DNA of 64,000 nucleotides from Symbiodinium sp. CCMP2592 (GCA_905221615.1 CAJNDT010000606.1:1-64000); one strand, 5' to 3'. Counted from the stretch's first letter, positions 39,225-49,086 are shown. Notes: a model not told the origin generated them from the letters alone. Translations and numbers: made by a program.

Positions 39225-41114
39225 TCACTCTGCATCGAAAGACTTGCTGCTCCAGCACGTCTTGCAGTGTGGCCGGCCTGGGGCCAGGTCGCGAACTTCG
39301 CAACTCTTATACTTTTCATTCAAACAGCGACCACAGAGAAGCCTCTTGGCATTCTCACCGCGACTCGCGTGGAGCTTGCCACTGGCAAGATGACACCACG
39401 AGACGGCCCAGTCCGGGAGGGTGCACTGCACCTCCCTTCTGAGGCGAGGGTGCTCCTCGACCTCTGGCTCGGCGACGAACTCGTCTTCTCTGTCAGTGTC
39501 ACTGGCACTGTCCTCTGTGTCGCTGAGCTCCTGCTGCTGCGAAACCTTCAGGGCTTCCACCCCCACTGGGGGTGCCGAGCCAGAGGAGGTTTTCCGGTGA
39601 GAAACCTTGCTAAGGTTCTCTCGCCTCAGGTTGAGCTGGCTGCTTGGCAGCGCGAATTGTTTCCCGAGCGGCTGGTCGGGAAGGAAGTCGCCATCTCTGA
39701 TGGCAATGAGAACTTCCTCCAGAGCCCGCGCTGCGGGGATGAGCACGTTACGGCTGTACGTCTCGGTGCTCCGAGCACTGTCGTGCACATGGTGGGCGAG
39801 AAGCCTGCGCAGATCCAGGTTGACGCCAGCTTGCGAGGCCCACGTGAGGCAGGTCGCTTTGAGACTGTGACTGCTAAGGCGCTCTGCGTCTTCGCAGCCG
39901 GCGTTGGACAGCGCGCTGCGCAGCCAGGAGGTAATCTCTTGAGAGTTCATCGGGCGATCCGCTAGATCACCATCCGATGTGAAGGCAGGGATCACTGACC
40001 CGAGCGGAATGTCTCCACTGGAGCTGAGGCCCAACTTTTCTCGATTTGCGAGCCACTGACTCACCCAAGACTCTTCGAAGAAAACCACCGGGGCTACCAG
40101 CGGGAGCAGCAGGCGGCTTCTAGCCCCTACGGCGGTTTTCGCCTTGTGAACATTCGCCTGCATCCACACTGTGGCGCAGGGGTCCTCCGGAAGCTCAACC
40201 GAAAAGGAGGCAACTCGGGCCGCGTCACTGGCACGGGCGCATGCGAAGAGCATGAACAACAAGCCCCCAGACACGACACTGTCGTACACAGAGCCAGACA
40301 GCGCGATGCGCTCAAGAGTAGCCACCTCCGAGGCTTTGAGGGCGGGGGCCCGTCTCGGCGGAGGCGCGCTGGCTTCCGTGCTCTTACAAAGGCCCACGAT
40401 GCGGGAGCTGGTCACCTCCGACTCGAAGGAAAGACCGAAAACTCCCGAGCACCAGTTCAGACTCTGAATCAGGCTGGGGGGGCTGCTAGCCCCTTTCCCA
40501 TTCCTCATCATCCACTGGATGTATCGCCAGGTGGCGCGCTCTGACACTGGGAAGGGCACCACCACTGGGTCTTGGCAGTTTGCCCACTGGACAAAATTGC
40601 TGAGGGAGTTGAGACGACGAACCACTGTGTTTGTGGCTTTATAGCTGAGCGCTGCCTCTATGCTGAAGTCGAGCTCGTCCAGGTCGACGCAACCGGCTTC
40701 GTCAGCACACTGTGAGACGATCTCGAAGGCCTCTGGCCAGGCTTTTACCAAAGCCGTCAGTTTGAAAACCGCGCTGTCGCGGCGGTCGCCTTCGTACGCT
40801 GTACGACGGCAGCACACCTTAAGTGCGAAGGCTGTGTCTTCCGCTACTAGCGGCTGAGTGCTAGCGGAAGCTTTCCGCTTAAGCATCAGGCTTGACTCGT
40901 GCAACACTGGCACGGGGCCCACGGAGGCGGGGCGAGTCACTGACAGCTCCCAGGGCCAGCTTGCATTACGCGCAAACCATGAAGCTGATTCCCACGGCTG
41001 ACGAGCACCGGCTCGGCGTGGTATAGACGACCAAAGGTTACTAACCTGGTCGTTGAAATCGCCCTCTGGGGCGCTGCCCCTGGGCAGCATCCTTGACACA
41101 AGGAAGGGGAGCAC
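39225..41114 (-). CDS. Tyrosine recombinase of element C
   Basis: Probable start at the AUG at 41090 (MLPRGSAPEGDFNDQ), giving about 621 residues. The core-binding part contains SLSNFVQWANCQDPVVVPF. The catalytic part has Arg in MLFACARASDAARV, then SSHSLKATCL (H-x-x-K rather than H-x-x-R), LAHHVHD, and a Tyr in STETYSRN. A Cys-rich tail follows (CGRCLNEKYKSC then HCKTCWSSK), probably a zinc-binding module. The start lies about 190 bases downstream of a pyrimidine tract with CCGCAG. YR without target duplication agrees with the clean insertion of the element into copy B. H-x-x-K is shared with the YR of element D. Confidence 0.88.
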   Translation of the reverse strand: MLPFLVSRMLPRGSAPEGDFNDQVSNLWSSIPRRAGARQPWESASWFARNASWPWELSVTRPASVGPVPVLHESSLMLKRKASASTQPLVAEDTAFALKVCCRRTAYEGDRRDSAVFKLTALVKAWPEAFEIVSQCADEAGCVDLDELDFSIEAALSYKATNTVVRRLNSLSNFVQWANCQDPVVVPFPVSERATWRYIQWMMRNGKGASSPPSLIQSLNWCSGVFGLSFESEVTSSRIVGLCKSTEASAPPPRRAPALKASEVATLERIALSGSVYDSVVSGGLLFMLFACARASDAARVASFSVELPEDPCATVWMQANVHKAKTAVGARSRLLLPLVAPVVFFEESWVSQWLANREKLGLSSSGDIPLGSVIPAFTSDGDLADRPMNSQEITSWLRSALSNAGCEDAERLSSHSLKATCLTWASQAGVNLDLRRLLAHHVHDSARSTETYSRNVLIPAARALEEVLIAIRDGDFLPDQPLGKQFALPSSQLNLRRENLSKVSHRKTSSGSAPPVGVEALKVSQQQELSDTEDSASDTDREDEFVAEPEVEEHPRLRREVQCTLPDWAVSWCHLASGKLHASRGENAKRLLCGRCLNEKYKSCEVRDLAPGRPHCKTCWSSKSFDAE

Positions 41115-41288
41115 TGCTCAAGCCAACGGCTGTTGTCCAGGTGGCTTTCAAGAAAAGGCTACCAGCACACGAACACAAGTGCACTCACTCTGGAAAGCTC
41201 AATTCAAGCGACGCGCTGCGACCCGCACCCTCCCCATTCAGTCCTGAGGGAGGAGAGGAGGAAAAAAGAGAGCTGGGAAGAGTGAGGC

Positions 41289-41312
41289 TTAAAAGGCTGC
41301 GGAAAAAACGCA
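41289..41312 (-). promoter_or_regulatory. Candidate splice acceptor before element C YR
   Basis: Sense CGTTTTTTCCGCAG followed by CCTTTTAAG. The same TTTT(C)TTCCGCAGCCTTTT block occurs before ORFb (43151-43175), which suggests a shared acceptor or regulatory module in front of separate cistrons. Confidence 0.45.
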
Positions 41313-41716
41313 CTGAAGATCGCAGGCTCAAATGGTGACACTGCACTTAGAGCAACCTCTGAGGACCTACCAGGTCTCGGGGCACTGCGCACAAACCTAC
41401 TAGGCAAGAAGAGCCTACTAGGCAAAAGAAGATTCAGTCCTACAAGGTCTGTGTGCACACGCAACCTGCGGTGTTCTTTTTGCCAACCTCGCGATGCGAG
41501 TCTCTGGGCGGAGCCCGGTTGTCGAGGTGCGCTGCACCTGCCTTCTGCGATCCGCAGACAGGCCGGTGAGCAGCGAAGGCTCTTGTGGCCGGACTGTGCC
41601 GGCACTGCTGTGCTCTGCACCTGTGTGAAAAAGGGCGCAGACGGAAGGGCCACTGGCCCGTCAAAAAATTTATCCGAACACTGTTCGGAATGCGCTGGAT
41701 TACGCCGCTGGCGTAT

Positions 41717-43129
41717 CTACCATTCGCGATGGTTCCAGCGTCGGTCGTGGTCCCAGGACCAGCGACCACGGGACCACTGGTCCCGGTCCTCGTCGTCACG
41801 GCGGGACCTCTGGTCCTTGCCTTTGCCTTTGCCCTTGCCGTCTCTGCGGCGGGACTCCCGTTCGCGGTGCTCGCGCTCACGGGCCTCGGCTGCCTCGCGC
41901 TGCAAGGTCAGCCGAAGGGACTCGGGCGGCCCCCTAGTAGGGCGGCGCTCGCCACGGTACTCGAGCTTGCCGTCTGTCCGCGGGACAGTGCCTGGGCAAG
42001 AGTAATTTTTCGCGCAGCGTGTGCAATGCATCACGCCGCACTCTGGACACTGCCAGGCCTTGCTGCGACGCTCGTGGGAAAACTGTCCCACAGCGCCACT
42101 GGCGCTAGGCTGATCGTAGGCATGCACTGCAGCCACGAAGGGGTGGAGCTCTCCGCATGCACTGCATACGAATTCCGAAGACGGATCGCTCCAAATGTTC
42201 ATCTGCATGTTGTCGCAGACTGAACATGCGAAGACTCGCTGAATCTCCCCCGCTCGGGGACGCTCCGCCGCTGGCGGGCGAGCTTCCTGATCGTCTCGAT
42301 CAGCATTGTCATCTGACGCCGGGCCGCTGGCCCGGGTCCCAGCGACGCCAGCTGGGTTGTTGCGCGGGGGCTGCTGACAGGGACGCGGGCGAGAGCTCTC
42401 CCCACGACGCGCCACTGGCGGCGGGGGAGGCCGCTTGTTCTGGCGTGGGGCGGAGGCCTTCGGGGGCGCCGCTGGCGCCTGATCCCTGTCAGCTGCCGGC
42501 ACTGCCGGGCTGGAGGACTTGCGCGCCACCTTGCCCTGAAGGGGAGGGTGCGGCTGCGCTGGCGGTGGCGGGGAGTCGCTCTCCGACTCCGACTCTTCCG
42601 AGCGGGAGCCTTGGTCATCTTCGGTTTCGTCCCGCCGCCCGCTGGGCTCCTCCACATCCATATCCTCCGGCGCTGCCGAGGGAGCTTCCGCTGGAAGCGG
42701 TTCTTCTTTGACGCCCGAGCCCGCTTCCTCAGCGGGGCTGGTCGGGGAGCGGCGCTGCGAGGCCGGCGCTGCGGCCGACGTGGGAGAAGAGTTTGCCACC
42801 GCGCTGCGGTGGTCGTCGGAAGACACACCACGGGCCGCCGCTGGCGGCTCGGTGTTCGCAGGAACCACTGGGGGCTCGTAGCCCAAAAGAAGACGCTGGA
42901 GGGCGACGGCATTGGCCTCTGAGCCGCCACTGGCGGGCTTGGTCCAGCCGGCGAGTTCCGCTGCCTCCGCCGCATTTACCACCACGTCCCCTATCTCTGA
43001 TAGGGAGACGGCGGCTTCGTAGATGGCGGCCCTCTGGGCCTCCGGCACTGCACTGAGCGCCTGCAGCATCTGCTCGTTCGTTGGGTTCGCCATCGCTGAT
43101 AGCATACAAAGGCTGTTAGCTGAAGGCAC
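41717..43129 (-). CDS. Element C accessory protein ORFb (zinc ribbon, Arg/Ser-rich)
   Basis: Probable start at the AUG at 43093 (MANPTNEQMLQALSAVPEAQ), about 458 residues. A short helical N-terminal region is followed by long Pro/Ala/Ser/Glu-rich disordered sequence. Next come two Cys-pair clusters, FACSVCDNMQ...FVCSACGEL and WQCPECGVMHCTRCAKNYSC, which look like zinc ribbons. The tail is strongly charged and RE/RD/RS-rich, ending in a GKGKGKG run and Trp/Arg repeats. I do not recognise a family. Its place inside element C, between ORFa and YR, makes it an accessory protein of the element. The zinc clusters and basic tail suggest nucleic-acid binding. Confidence 0.7.
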   Translation of the reverse strand: MPSANSLCMLSAMANPTNEQMLQALSAVPEAQRAAIYEAAVSLSEIGDVVVNAAEAAELAGWTKPASGGSEANAVALQRLLLGYEPPVVPANTEPPAAARGVSSDDHRSAVANSSPTSAAAPASQRRSPTSPAEEAGSGVKEEPLPAEAPSAAPEDMDVEEPSGRRDETEDDQGSRSEESESESDSPPPPAQPHPPLQGKVARKSSSPAVPAADRDQAPAAPPKASAPRQNKRPPPPPVARRGESSRPRPCQQPPRNNPAGVAGTRASGPASDDNADRDDQEARPPAAERPRAGEIQRVFACSVCDNMQMNIWSDPSSEFVCSACGELHPFVAAVHAYDQPSASGAVGQFSHERRSKAWQCPECGVMHCTRCAKNYSCPGTVPRTDGKLEYRGERRPTRGPPESLRLTLQREAAEAREREHRERESRRRDGKGKGKGKDQRSRRDDEDRDQWSRGRWSWDHDRRWNHREW

Positions 43130-43150
43130 GAAAGGGGCGACTTACTAAGC

Positions 43151-43175
43151 TGAAAAGGCTGCGGAAGAAAAGCAC
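43151..43175 (-). promoter_or_regulatory. Candidate splice acceptor before element C ORFb
   Basis: Sense TGCTTTTCTTCCGCAG followed by CCTTTTCAG, 60-70 bases before the ORFb AUG. It matches the block before YR, including a nearby GACCTACCAGG element further upstream in both. Confidence 0.45.
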
Positions 43176-43450
43176 TGCTTGAAAACCGACACGGTTCAAA
43201 GAGCTGACTCAGCTGGAGAGACCTACCAGGCTCGCGTGACACACGACTGAAAAGGGCGAGCGGCAAACTTTTGCCGCATTTCAAATCATGCCGTCGGCTC
43301 GCCGCTGTGGGCGAGGTTCCAAAAACCTCGGAGACGCCCGCCCTGCAGAGGCTGCCGAACTGTCGGCGGCGAAGCAAAAAGAGGTGCACTGCACCAAAGT
43401 GACTAGGGCGACTCACTGAGAAGCCAGCAGCTGCGCGCTGCGCTCAGAGA

Positions 43451-44838
43451 CTAGCGGCGACCGCCACGGGCGCCGTGGTTCCGGGGTCGCTGACCCCGGC
43501 TGCTGCGGTAGCAGTTGTCGCATTCGTGATGATTGTGGGGGCTCCTGCCCACTGAGCAGTGCCGCCCACAAATTGCCATACCTTGGGAAATGCAGCCCTG
43601 CTGCGCGCAGGGCAGACAGCACATGAGGTCGCCTCGCCTCTCCGGGTACCTATCCCATCTCTCTGAGTTGGGTTGTGCCCAATAGGGCCATTCGTGCACG
43701 TCCGTGACGTGCAACTGTGGGGAAACCCTCCTGGCGTGCGTCACTAACGCACGGAGGCCAGGGTACCTGTTGTCGGTCGCTGACCCCAGGTTGCGCCAAT
43801 CGTTATTTTGGGGGTCCTCCCCGGGCTGGAACTGCCAGCCCCGCTGGCGATTGCGACGCTGCGGTCGGGACACGACCACAGTGTTCGCGTTGGGCGCGAA
43901 CGGCACTGCCGTTGCGGCCTGGCTGCTAGCCAGGGATACCTCGGAGTCTCCCGAGTTCTGATCACTGTCAGTATCGATAACTTCGATGGCAGGCTCCGCC
44001 TCTGGCGGAGCGACGTCGGCAGCTGCGGCTGCGGGCGGGCTGCCTGTTGTGGCGCAGCGGGCTTAGCAGGAGCGGCCGCTGGCGGCGGTAAGGGAGGGTC
44101 CGAGGCCGATGCCGACGCTGTCGGCAGAGCGGTACTGGACGAGGCGGTAGGGTCGGTGCTGCCGCTGGCAACTTTGTGAGACTTCTTCTTTTTCTTTTCC
44201 GAAGGGATTATCTTAATCCAACCGCCCTTGCCTTTGCCCTTACCCTCTGGGTGCCAATGGAAGCCGCTGGCTTCCACCTTGGTGGCCACGTGGCCCTCTA
44301 GGGCGTCCACCCAATTAAGTCTCCACTGGAGTTTGGGCACATTATCCTCCTCCCCACTGGGGGGCCAGTCAAAAAGGCCAGTATACGGCCAGCCAGGTGT
44401 GGCCGCTGGCCGCATAGGCACGTCGCGCTGCGACATGGTATACCGGTGCATCGGATAGGCACTGCCTGAGGTATCCGGTTGTTCCCCTTGCATCTGCGCG
44501 AAAGGGTAAAAGGGAGGCCAAACTTTGGACTCCCCTTCCCCTGCGCGGTTCAGAGATTCATGGTCGTCGCTGACGACCGCGGGATCTACCCGCATGGCAC
44601 AGCTAATGGCCCAAAGGAGATAACTTATCTCCTGTTGTGCCATCTCCTCACGCATGGCCTGCTCTAGCACGAAAATTGGATTGCACTGCAAAAAACGGAG
44701 GCAGGAGCGACACTGTCGCACGCGTTGCAAACATTGTGGCGCTGCCAACTGATTCTCTCGACCGTCCCTTCTAGGGTACGGCGCCTCTGGCGACTCAGCC
44801 GCGTAATTGCGGGCTGCTTGGTCAACCATAACTGCCAC
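43451..44838 (-). CDS. Element C accessory protein ORFa (one frameshift)
   Basis: Starts at the AUG at 44829 (MVDQAARNYAAESPEAPYPR). The first ~270 residues have RQCRSCLRFLQC, an acidic/aromatic middle part (VWPPFYPFAQMQG), a GKGKGKGG tract and Ala/Pro-rich sequence. Near 44030, in a GCCCGCCCGCAGCCGC run, the coding sense moves to another frame, which continues as IEVIDTDSDQNSGDSE to a Cys/His-rich end (MCCLPCAQQGC, ICGRHCSVGRSPHNHHEC, CYRSSRG) at 43451. The shift could be a real mutation, a sequencing error or programmed slippage. I do not recognise a family. The clustered Cys/His points to zinc and possibly RNA binding. Confidence 0.55.
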
Positions 44839-44912
44839 TGACAGTTATAAAAAGGGGAGTGGAAGGACGTCGCTGACGACCCCCACTGCTGCGGAGCACT
44901 ACAAGCTAATCT

Positions 44913-45079
44913 ACAAAAACTTTTTTGGATCACAGATCCAACTCCAAGCCGAAAGCTGCACGGCAAAGTTTGTCTAGTGTCACTCACACACAAGTGAAAA
45001 CACTGTTTTCCTTTTTCGACAAACTTTGTCTACACTTTCGGCGGAAAATAAAACCCATTCACGCACGCATGATGGATGC
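44913..45079 (-). repeat. A1 split direct repeat of element C (5' terminus)
   Basis: 167 bp matching A2. Its right edge, GCATCCATCATGCG on the sense strand, is the element's 5' end. By chance the copy B pol frame runs through it to a stop at 44980. Confidence 0.9.
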
Positions 45080-48000
45080 AAGATTTCGTTGGTTAAATCA
45101 TCGGCCTCCTGATTTTCGTCCCGGGGACGCCATCCCAAGTTCAACCGCAAGCCGGCCTTCATGAGAACATGGGTGAGCTGCATGTTCACCATGAGCAAGG
45201 GCCAGCGCGTTGTAGAACCCTTGCGAGTTAAGCCCTCGTTAGACTTATTATCCGTCTGAGCTAAAACCTCCACCTTCATCAAACGCCTAGTTGGCCCGGC
45301 TTCAAGGTGACCGAAGATGTGCAACGCGGCCAGCGTGGCCAGCAGCTCAGCCGATGCCGAAGCCCACTGACTGTGACCTTCTGAGTCAAAGAGGTAAGGG
45401 GCCTCCGAACGTGTGAGTCGAAGTGAAAACCACCTGGACTCCTGAGTTGTGCCTGCGCAATCCCAACCCCCAAGGACCACGTACCCGTCCGCACACTTTG
45501 CGTCAGTGCGGAAGGCCACGCCTGCCCTCTTGACCGATCTTGCTGCGGCGACCTTGAATGTCATGTCCCTGAACGTGAGATCAAGATATTCAAGAGTAAG
45601 GATGACGGTATCGGGCATCCGAGCGACTGAGCTGTCGTTCACCGCTGCCCTCCAGCTGTAAAGCGGTGCAAGGTGTGCCTTAAGCCAAACCAAAAGCCGA
45701 GCAACGAAGCCCAGTCTCCCTAAGAACTCAGCAAACTTGCGAACCGACACAACAAACTTCGAGGACCGGGCCTCAGCGATCCATTTCAAGAGCCACTGGC
45801 CCCGCGATTCCGAAATTCCAACCCTCTGGTCTGGATAAGAAAGTTCGTAACCCACAAAAGCCGAAGTGAGCCCACCGCGGAACTTCTTGTATGCGAAAGG
45901 TGTGCCAAACATCTCGAAGCATGCTAGCCACATGAGCAAATGATGAAATTTTTCCCTTCCTGCGAAGTTGGCGTGAACATCATCTACAAAGACGAGGTGA
46001 TAGAACCACAAGGTCAAAAGGAAGCGTGCGGTGCATCGGCCGATGATCCCGAACAATCTAGACCAAAGGAAGGCGGATGATGATATACCGAATGTTCCTA
46101 CCTTGTTGTACCAAACGACCGGCGTGTCGTTGCGCACCTTACAGCACAACAGAGGCCAGTCGGCCTCTCTGACAAGGAACAACCTGTGAGCCGCCGTCAC
46201 ATCGCCGGTGATGCAAAAGGTGGCCTCCTGACTCTGCTTCGCGCTGCGCACAAGGTGAACTACTTCCTGGGGTCCGGGATTAGATTGCTGATTAAGTAGC
46301 CTAATACCATTGTTGACGTGCACACCGTGGGTGCCATCGTGTAACGGCCGAGCGGAGCCGTCTGGTTTAATCAAGGAACCTAAAGAAGCTATCCTAACCC
46401 TATCCCGCCCGTACTTTTGCTCAAGAACCGGCAAAGTGGATGGCGCCATGCGCCCAAGAGCCTCTTCCTCTGCAAACTTCTTCTCAAGCTGATCCGATGT
46501 TTCGTTTGCCGACGAATAATTCTCGCGATGCCACTCGGCATCCGATTCATCGAGCTTGCGGGACTTGTACTTGTACTCGTACACCTGTGGCAAGTGAGGC
46601 GCGGGGCAGTCATAACCGATCGCGACCCCGCTGACATAGGAGTCCCCCTGGCAAGAAACGGCTTTCCAATCTGGGTCCTGCAACAGCCGCGCTGTCGCAG
46701 ACACAGCATGCAAGAAGAATGGCTGGCCACTCGGCACCACGTCAAGATCCGTGCACTTGCCTCCCGAAGCAGCCTCTATGCAACTAAACCACTCTTTCCT
46801 AAGGATCCCTAACATCTCTGGAGTGAAGGGTGATTCCTTAAGGCGGCCTAGCGCAAGCTCCATCGCCGTGCGCCTGACATCAGGCACAACGTCCGCTACA
46901 AAGTCTCGAAGCACTTGATGCATGGAAGTGGCGAACTCCAAAGCTTGCTTGGGCAACAGGCCCCCCCTGGCTTCCGGAGGCCATCTAGTGGGTGAGCAGA
47001 GCCCAAAGCCATCCGTGATCGGCTGAGTTTTGCCGTCCCACTCGAGGTTCAAAGGCAGTCCGATGTTGTGGCACTCCTGATGCTTGAAGGGCTCCGGTCT
47101 TTCGACTTCGCCCCCCTCCAGCACCTCCGAATCATCCGACTGGACCGCCTCAAGATCAACACTGTGCTCTTCGCCCGGAAGGACGAAACCATGCCCGCGA
47201 AGAAACGCGAGATCCTCGTCGCATGCCTGAGTATGCTCCGACACACTGAAAGCTATGATGACTAATCTCTTACCTTTCCAGGGCATTGTGAGGTGAAGAT
47301 CGCGATAAGCATGTATGTAAGTGGGTGTCTCACTGATCGGAAGGAGGTGACCATTTAAGCGCCTACCGTCAACTATCTGAACAGATTCCCCACCCTGGGC
47401 CTCGACCCAGATCTCTCCTCCTACGAAGTCAGTAACCCCTATTATCCCATTGGGCAAAGGTGCGTTCCTGGAGTCTTTGTGGGGCTTAGTGCCAGTGTTA
47501 AGGTAAAGGCTAATCGTGGTAAAGGGGTGCCCGGGCATGTTGCTACGCACGAATGATGCCAATGCTTCAGTGGAAGCCGGGAAGCCTTTGCACGCGGACC
47601 TGAGCCCGATCAGGCCTCCACCCTTCCGGTACAAACCTGTCGAAAAGCTGCTAGGAACCCAATTGGAGGACACCGCCGACCTAGGCGGAGTCTCCTGCGG
47701 CAGCAGTTTGAAGAGTGCGTGAACCTCGGCCCGCGTCGGGGCCCTCGACGAAGAAATGATGCGTGCAAACTCCTCGGCTTCAACCTGTTTCTTAACCCCC
47801 CTAGGTGATGCCTTCGGATGCGGTTGCCCCGAAGAGTCTGGCGACGGCAACAAAGTGGAAGGAGGTGCTTCCGACTCGATCAAGCCAACCGCCTCTACCC
47901 TATCTGTAACCGCCTCTACCCTATCGGAAACCACCTGATGCAGACCCTGAGGCACTTCACATAAATCCTGATGCACCTCCTGCGTCTCCTCGTGGGATTC

Positions 48001-48102
48001 CTGCTGCACCTCCGGCCAAACCTGAGGTGCCTCACAAAACTCCTCCTGCATTGGACCTGCCTCACCTGGAACGAAGCTGTGCGACGCTGACCCAAGTCCC
48101 CC
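45080..48102 (-). pseudogene. pol: Copy B pol, main part: 2OG-oxygenase-like domain, RT, RNase H
   Basis: Open from MQEEFCEAP (48051) to the element C boundary. It includes the oxygenase-like domain (about 47180-47560: PHKDS, GGEIWVE, then LHLTMPWKGKR). The RT (about 46500-45750) shows KPDGSARPLHD, CITGDVTAAHR, FVDDVHANF and FVGYELSY. The RNase H (about 45510-45110) shows RTDAKCADG, AELLATLAAL, QTDNKSNEGL and NQEADDLTNE. The true C-terminus lies at 33778-33592. The upstream part is out of frame because of the 541-bp duplication. As a family member it supplies the domains that copy A loses at the window edge. Confidence 0.85.
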
Positions 48103-48643
48103 ATGCTTCAGTGGAAGCCGGGAAGCCTTTGCACGCGGACCTGAGCCCGATCAGGCCTCCACCCTTCCGGTACAAACCTGTCGAAAAGCTGCTAGGAACC
48201 CAATTGGAGGACACCGCCGACCTAGGCGGAGTCTCCTGCGGCAGCAGTTTGAAGAGTGCGTGAACCTCGGCCCGCGTCGGGGCCCTCGACGAAGAAATGA
48301 TGCGTGCAAACTCCTCGGCTTCAACCTGTTTCTTAACCCCCCTAGGTGATGCCTTCGGATGCGGTTGCCCCGAAGAGTCTGGCGACGGCAACAAAGTGGA
48401 AGGAGGTGCTTCCGACTCGATCAAGCCAACCGCCTCTACCCTATCTGTAACCGCCTCTACCCTATCGGAAACCACCTGATGCAGACCCTGAGGCACTTCA
48501 CATAAATCCTGATGCACCTCCTGCGTCTCCTCGTGGGATTCCTGCTGCACCTCCGGCCAAACCTGAGGTGCCTCACAAAACTCCTCCTGCATTGGACCTG
48601 CCTCACCTGGAACGAAGCTGTGCGACGCTGACCCAAGTCCCCC
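47562..48643. repeat. 541-bp tandem duplication in copy B pol
   Basis: Units 47562-48102 and 48103-48643 are essentially identical. The junction shares ATGC microhomology. Since 541 is 3 x 180 + 1, the duplication shifts the reading frame. Copy A has a single unit. Confidence 0.9.
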
Positions 48644-49086
48644 ATGCGTAGCGGAAGCAAGCACAGCATGCGCAAGCCACTCACACAACAGAGGAGGATA
48701 GGCTGCCGATGACTCTGTTGCCCAACGGATGCCTTCTCGGCCTGCAAGTACCTTGTCGTGTTTGCCGTGCGGGCAACGTGGTGGCAACGGCCCCACGTAG
48801 CGATCGCTGGAGTCGAAGCGTGGCCATGAAGCAAAAGGCGGAGGCTGCTCGACAAAGGCCGTGAGATTAGTGAGAAGGCGGGTAGGTTTAGAAGTGGGAG
48901 CCTCAAAGCTACACTGAAAGAATGCAAAAGTGATGGCCTGAGTGGAAACCTGGAGCTCACGCAGAGCTGGTAGTTGCCAAATGGAAGCCGGTAACTCGTG
49001 ATCTGGAGTCGCACCGAGATCCTCCGGGTGCTCCAGGACATACTGCCATGCAAGTTGACATGCCGTCACGGTCTGATCAAGAAAAT
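48644..49086 (-). pseudogene. pol: Copy B pol: C-terminal half of the methyltransferase-like domain
   Basis: Reads TACQLAWQYVLEHPEDLG, then QCSFEAPTSKPTRLLTNL, then RCPHGKHDKVL, in frame with the upstream part once the 594-bp insertion is removed. It corresponds to motifs VI to X of a C5 methyltransferase-like fold. It continues into the first duplicated unit. Confidence 0.8.

Larger units (their letters stand above)
33779..45079 (-). mobile_element. Element C: YR retroelement with split direct repeats, inserted in copy B pol
   Basis: Sense order: A1 repeat (45079-44913), accessory ORFa, ORFb, YR, gag, pol, B1 repeat (34610-34395), A2 repeat (34394-34229), spacer, B2 repeat (33994-33779). 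A1-ORFs-B1-A2-B2 is the PAT/Ngaro-type split direct repeat arrangement, and the B1-A2 junction equals the junction expected if the two ends were joined in a circle. No target-site duplication is present, as expected of YR integration. Its coding and non-coding parts are full of short perfect hairpins with NCT loops. Confidence 0.88.

Noticed and set aside
44820..44850. ATAACTG/CAGTTAT inverted repeat near the ORFa start as a promoter operator
   Set aside because: More simply one of the many hairpins of element C; no other promoter feature seen.
33779..45079. Element C as an LTR retrotransposon (B1/B2 or A1/A2 as LTRs)
   Set aside because: The repeats are split (A1-ORFs-B1A2-B2), there is a YR and no integrase or aspartic protease, and there is no target-site duplication.
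45370..45680. Short plus-strand ORFs opposite copy B RNase H
   Set aside because: Antisense shadows; the minus-strand RNase H motifs account for the region.
46145..46175. AGAGGCC-AGTC-GGCCTCT hairpin in copy B RT as evidence that family 1 also has micro-hairpins
   Set aside because: Isolated, with a 4-nt loop; I see no comparable density around it.
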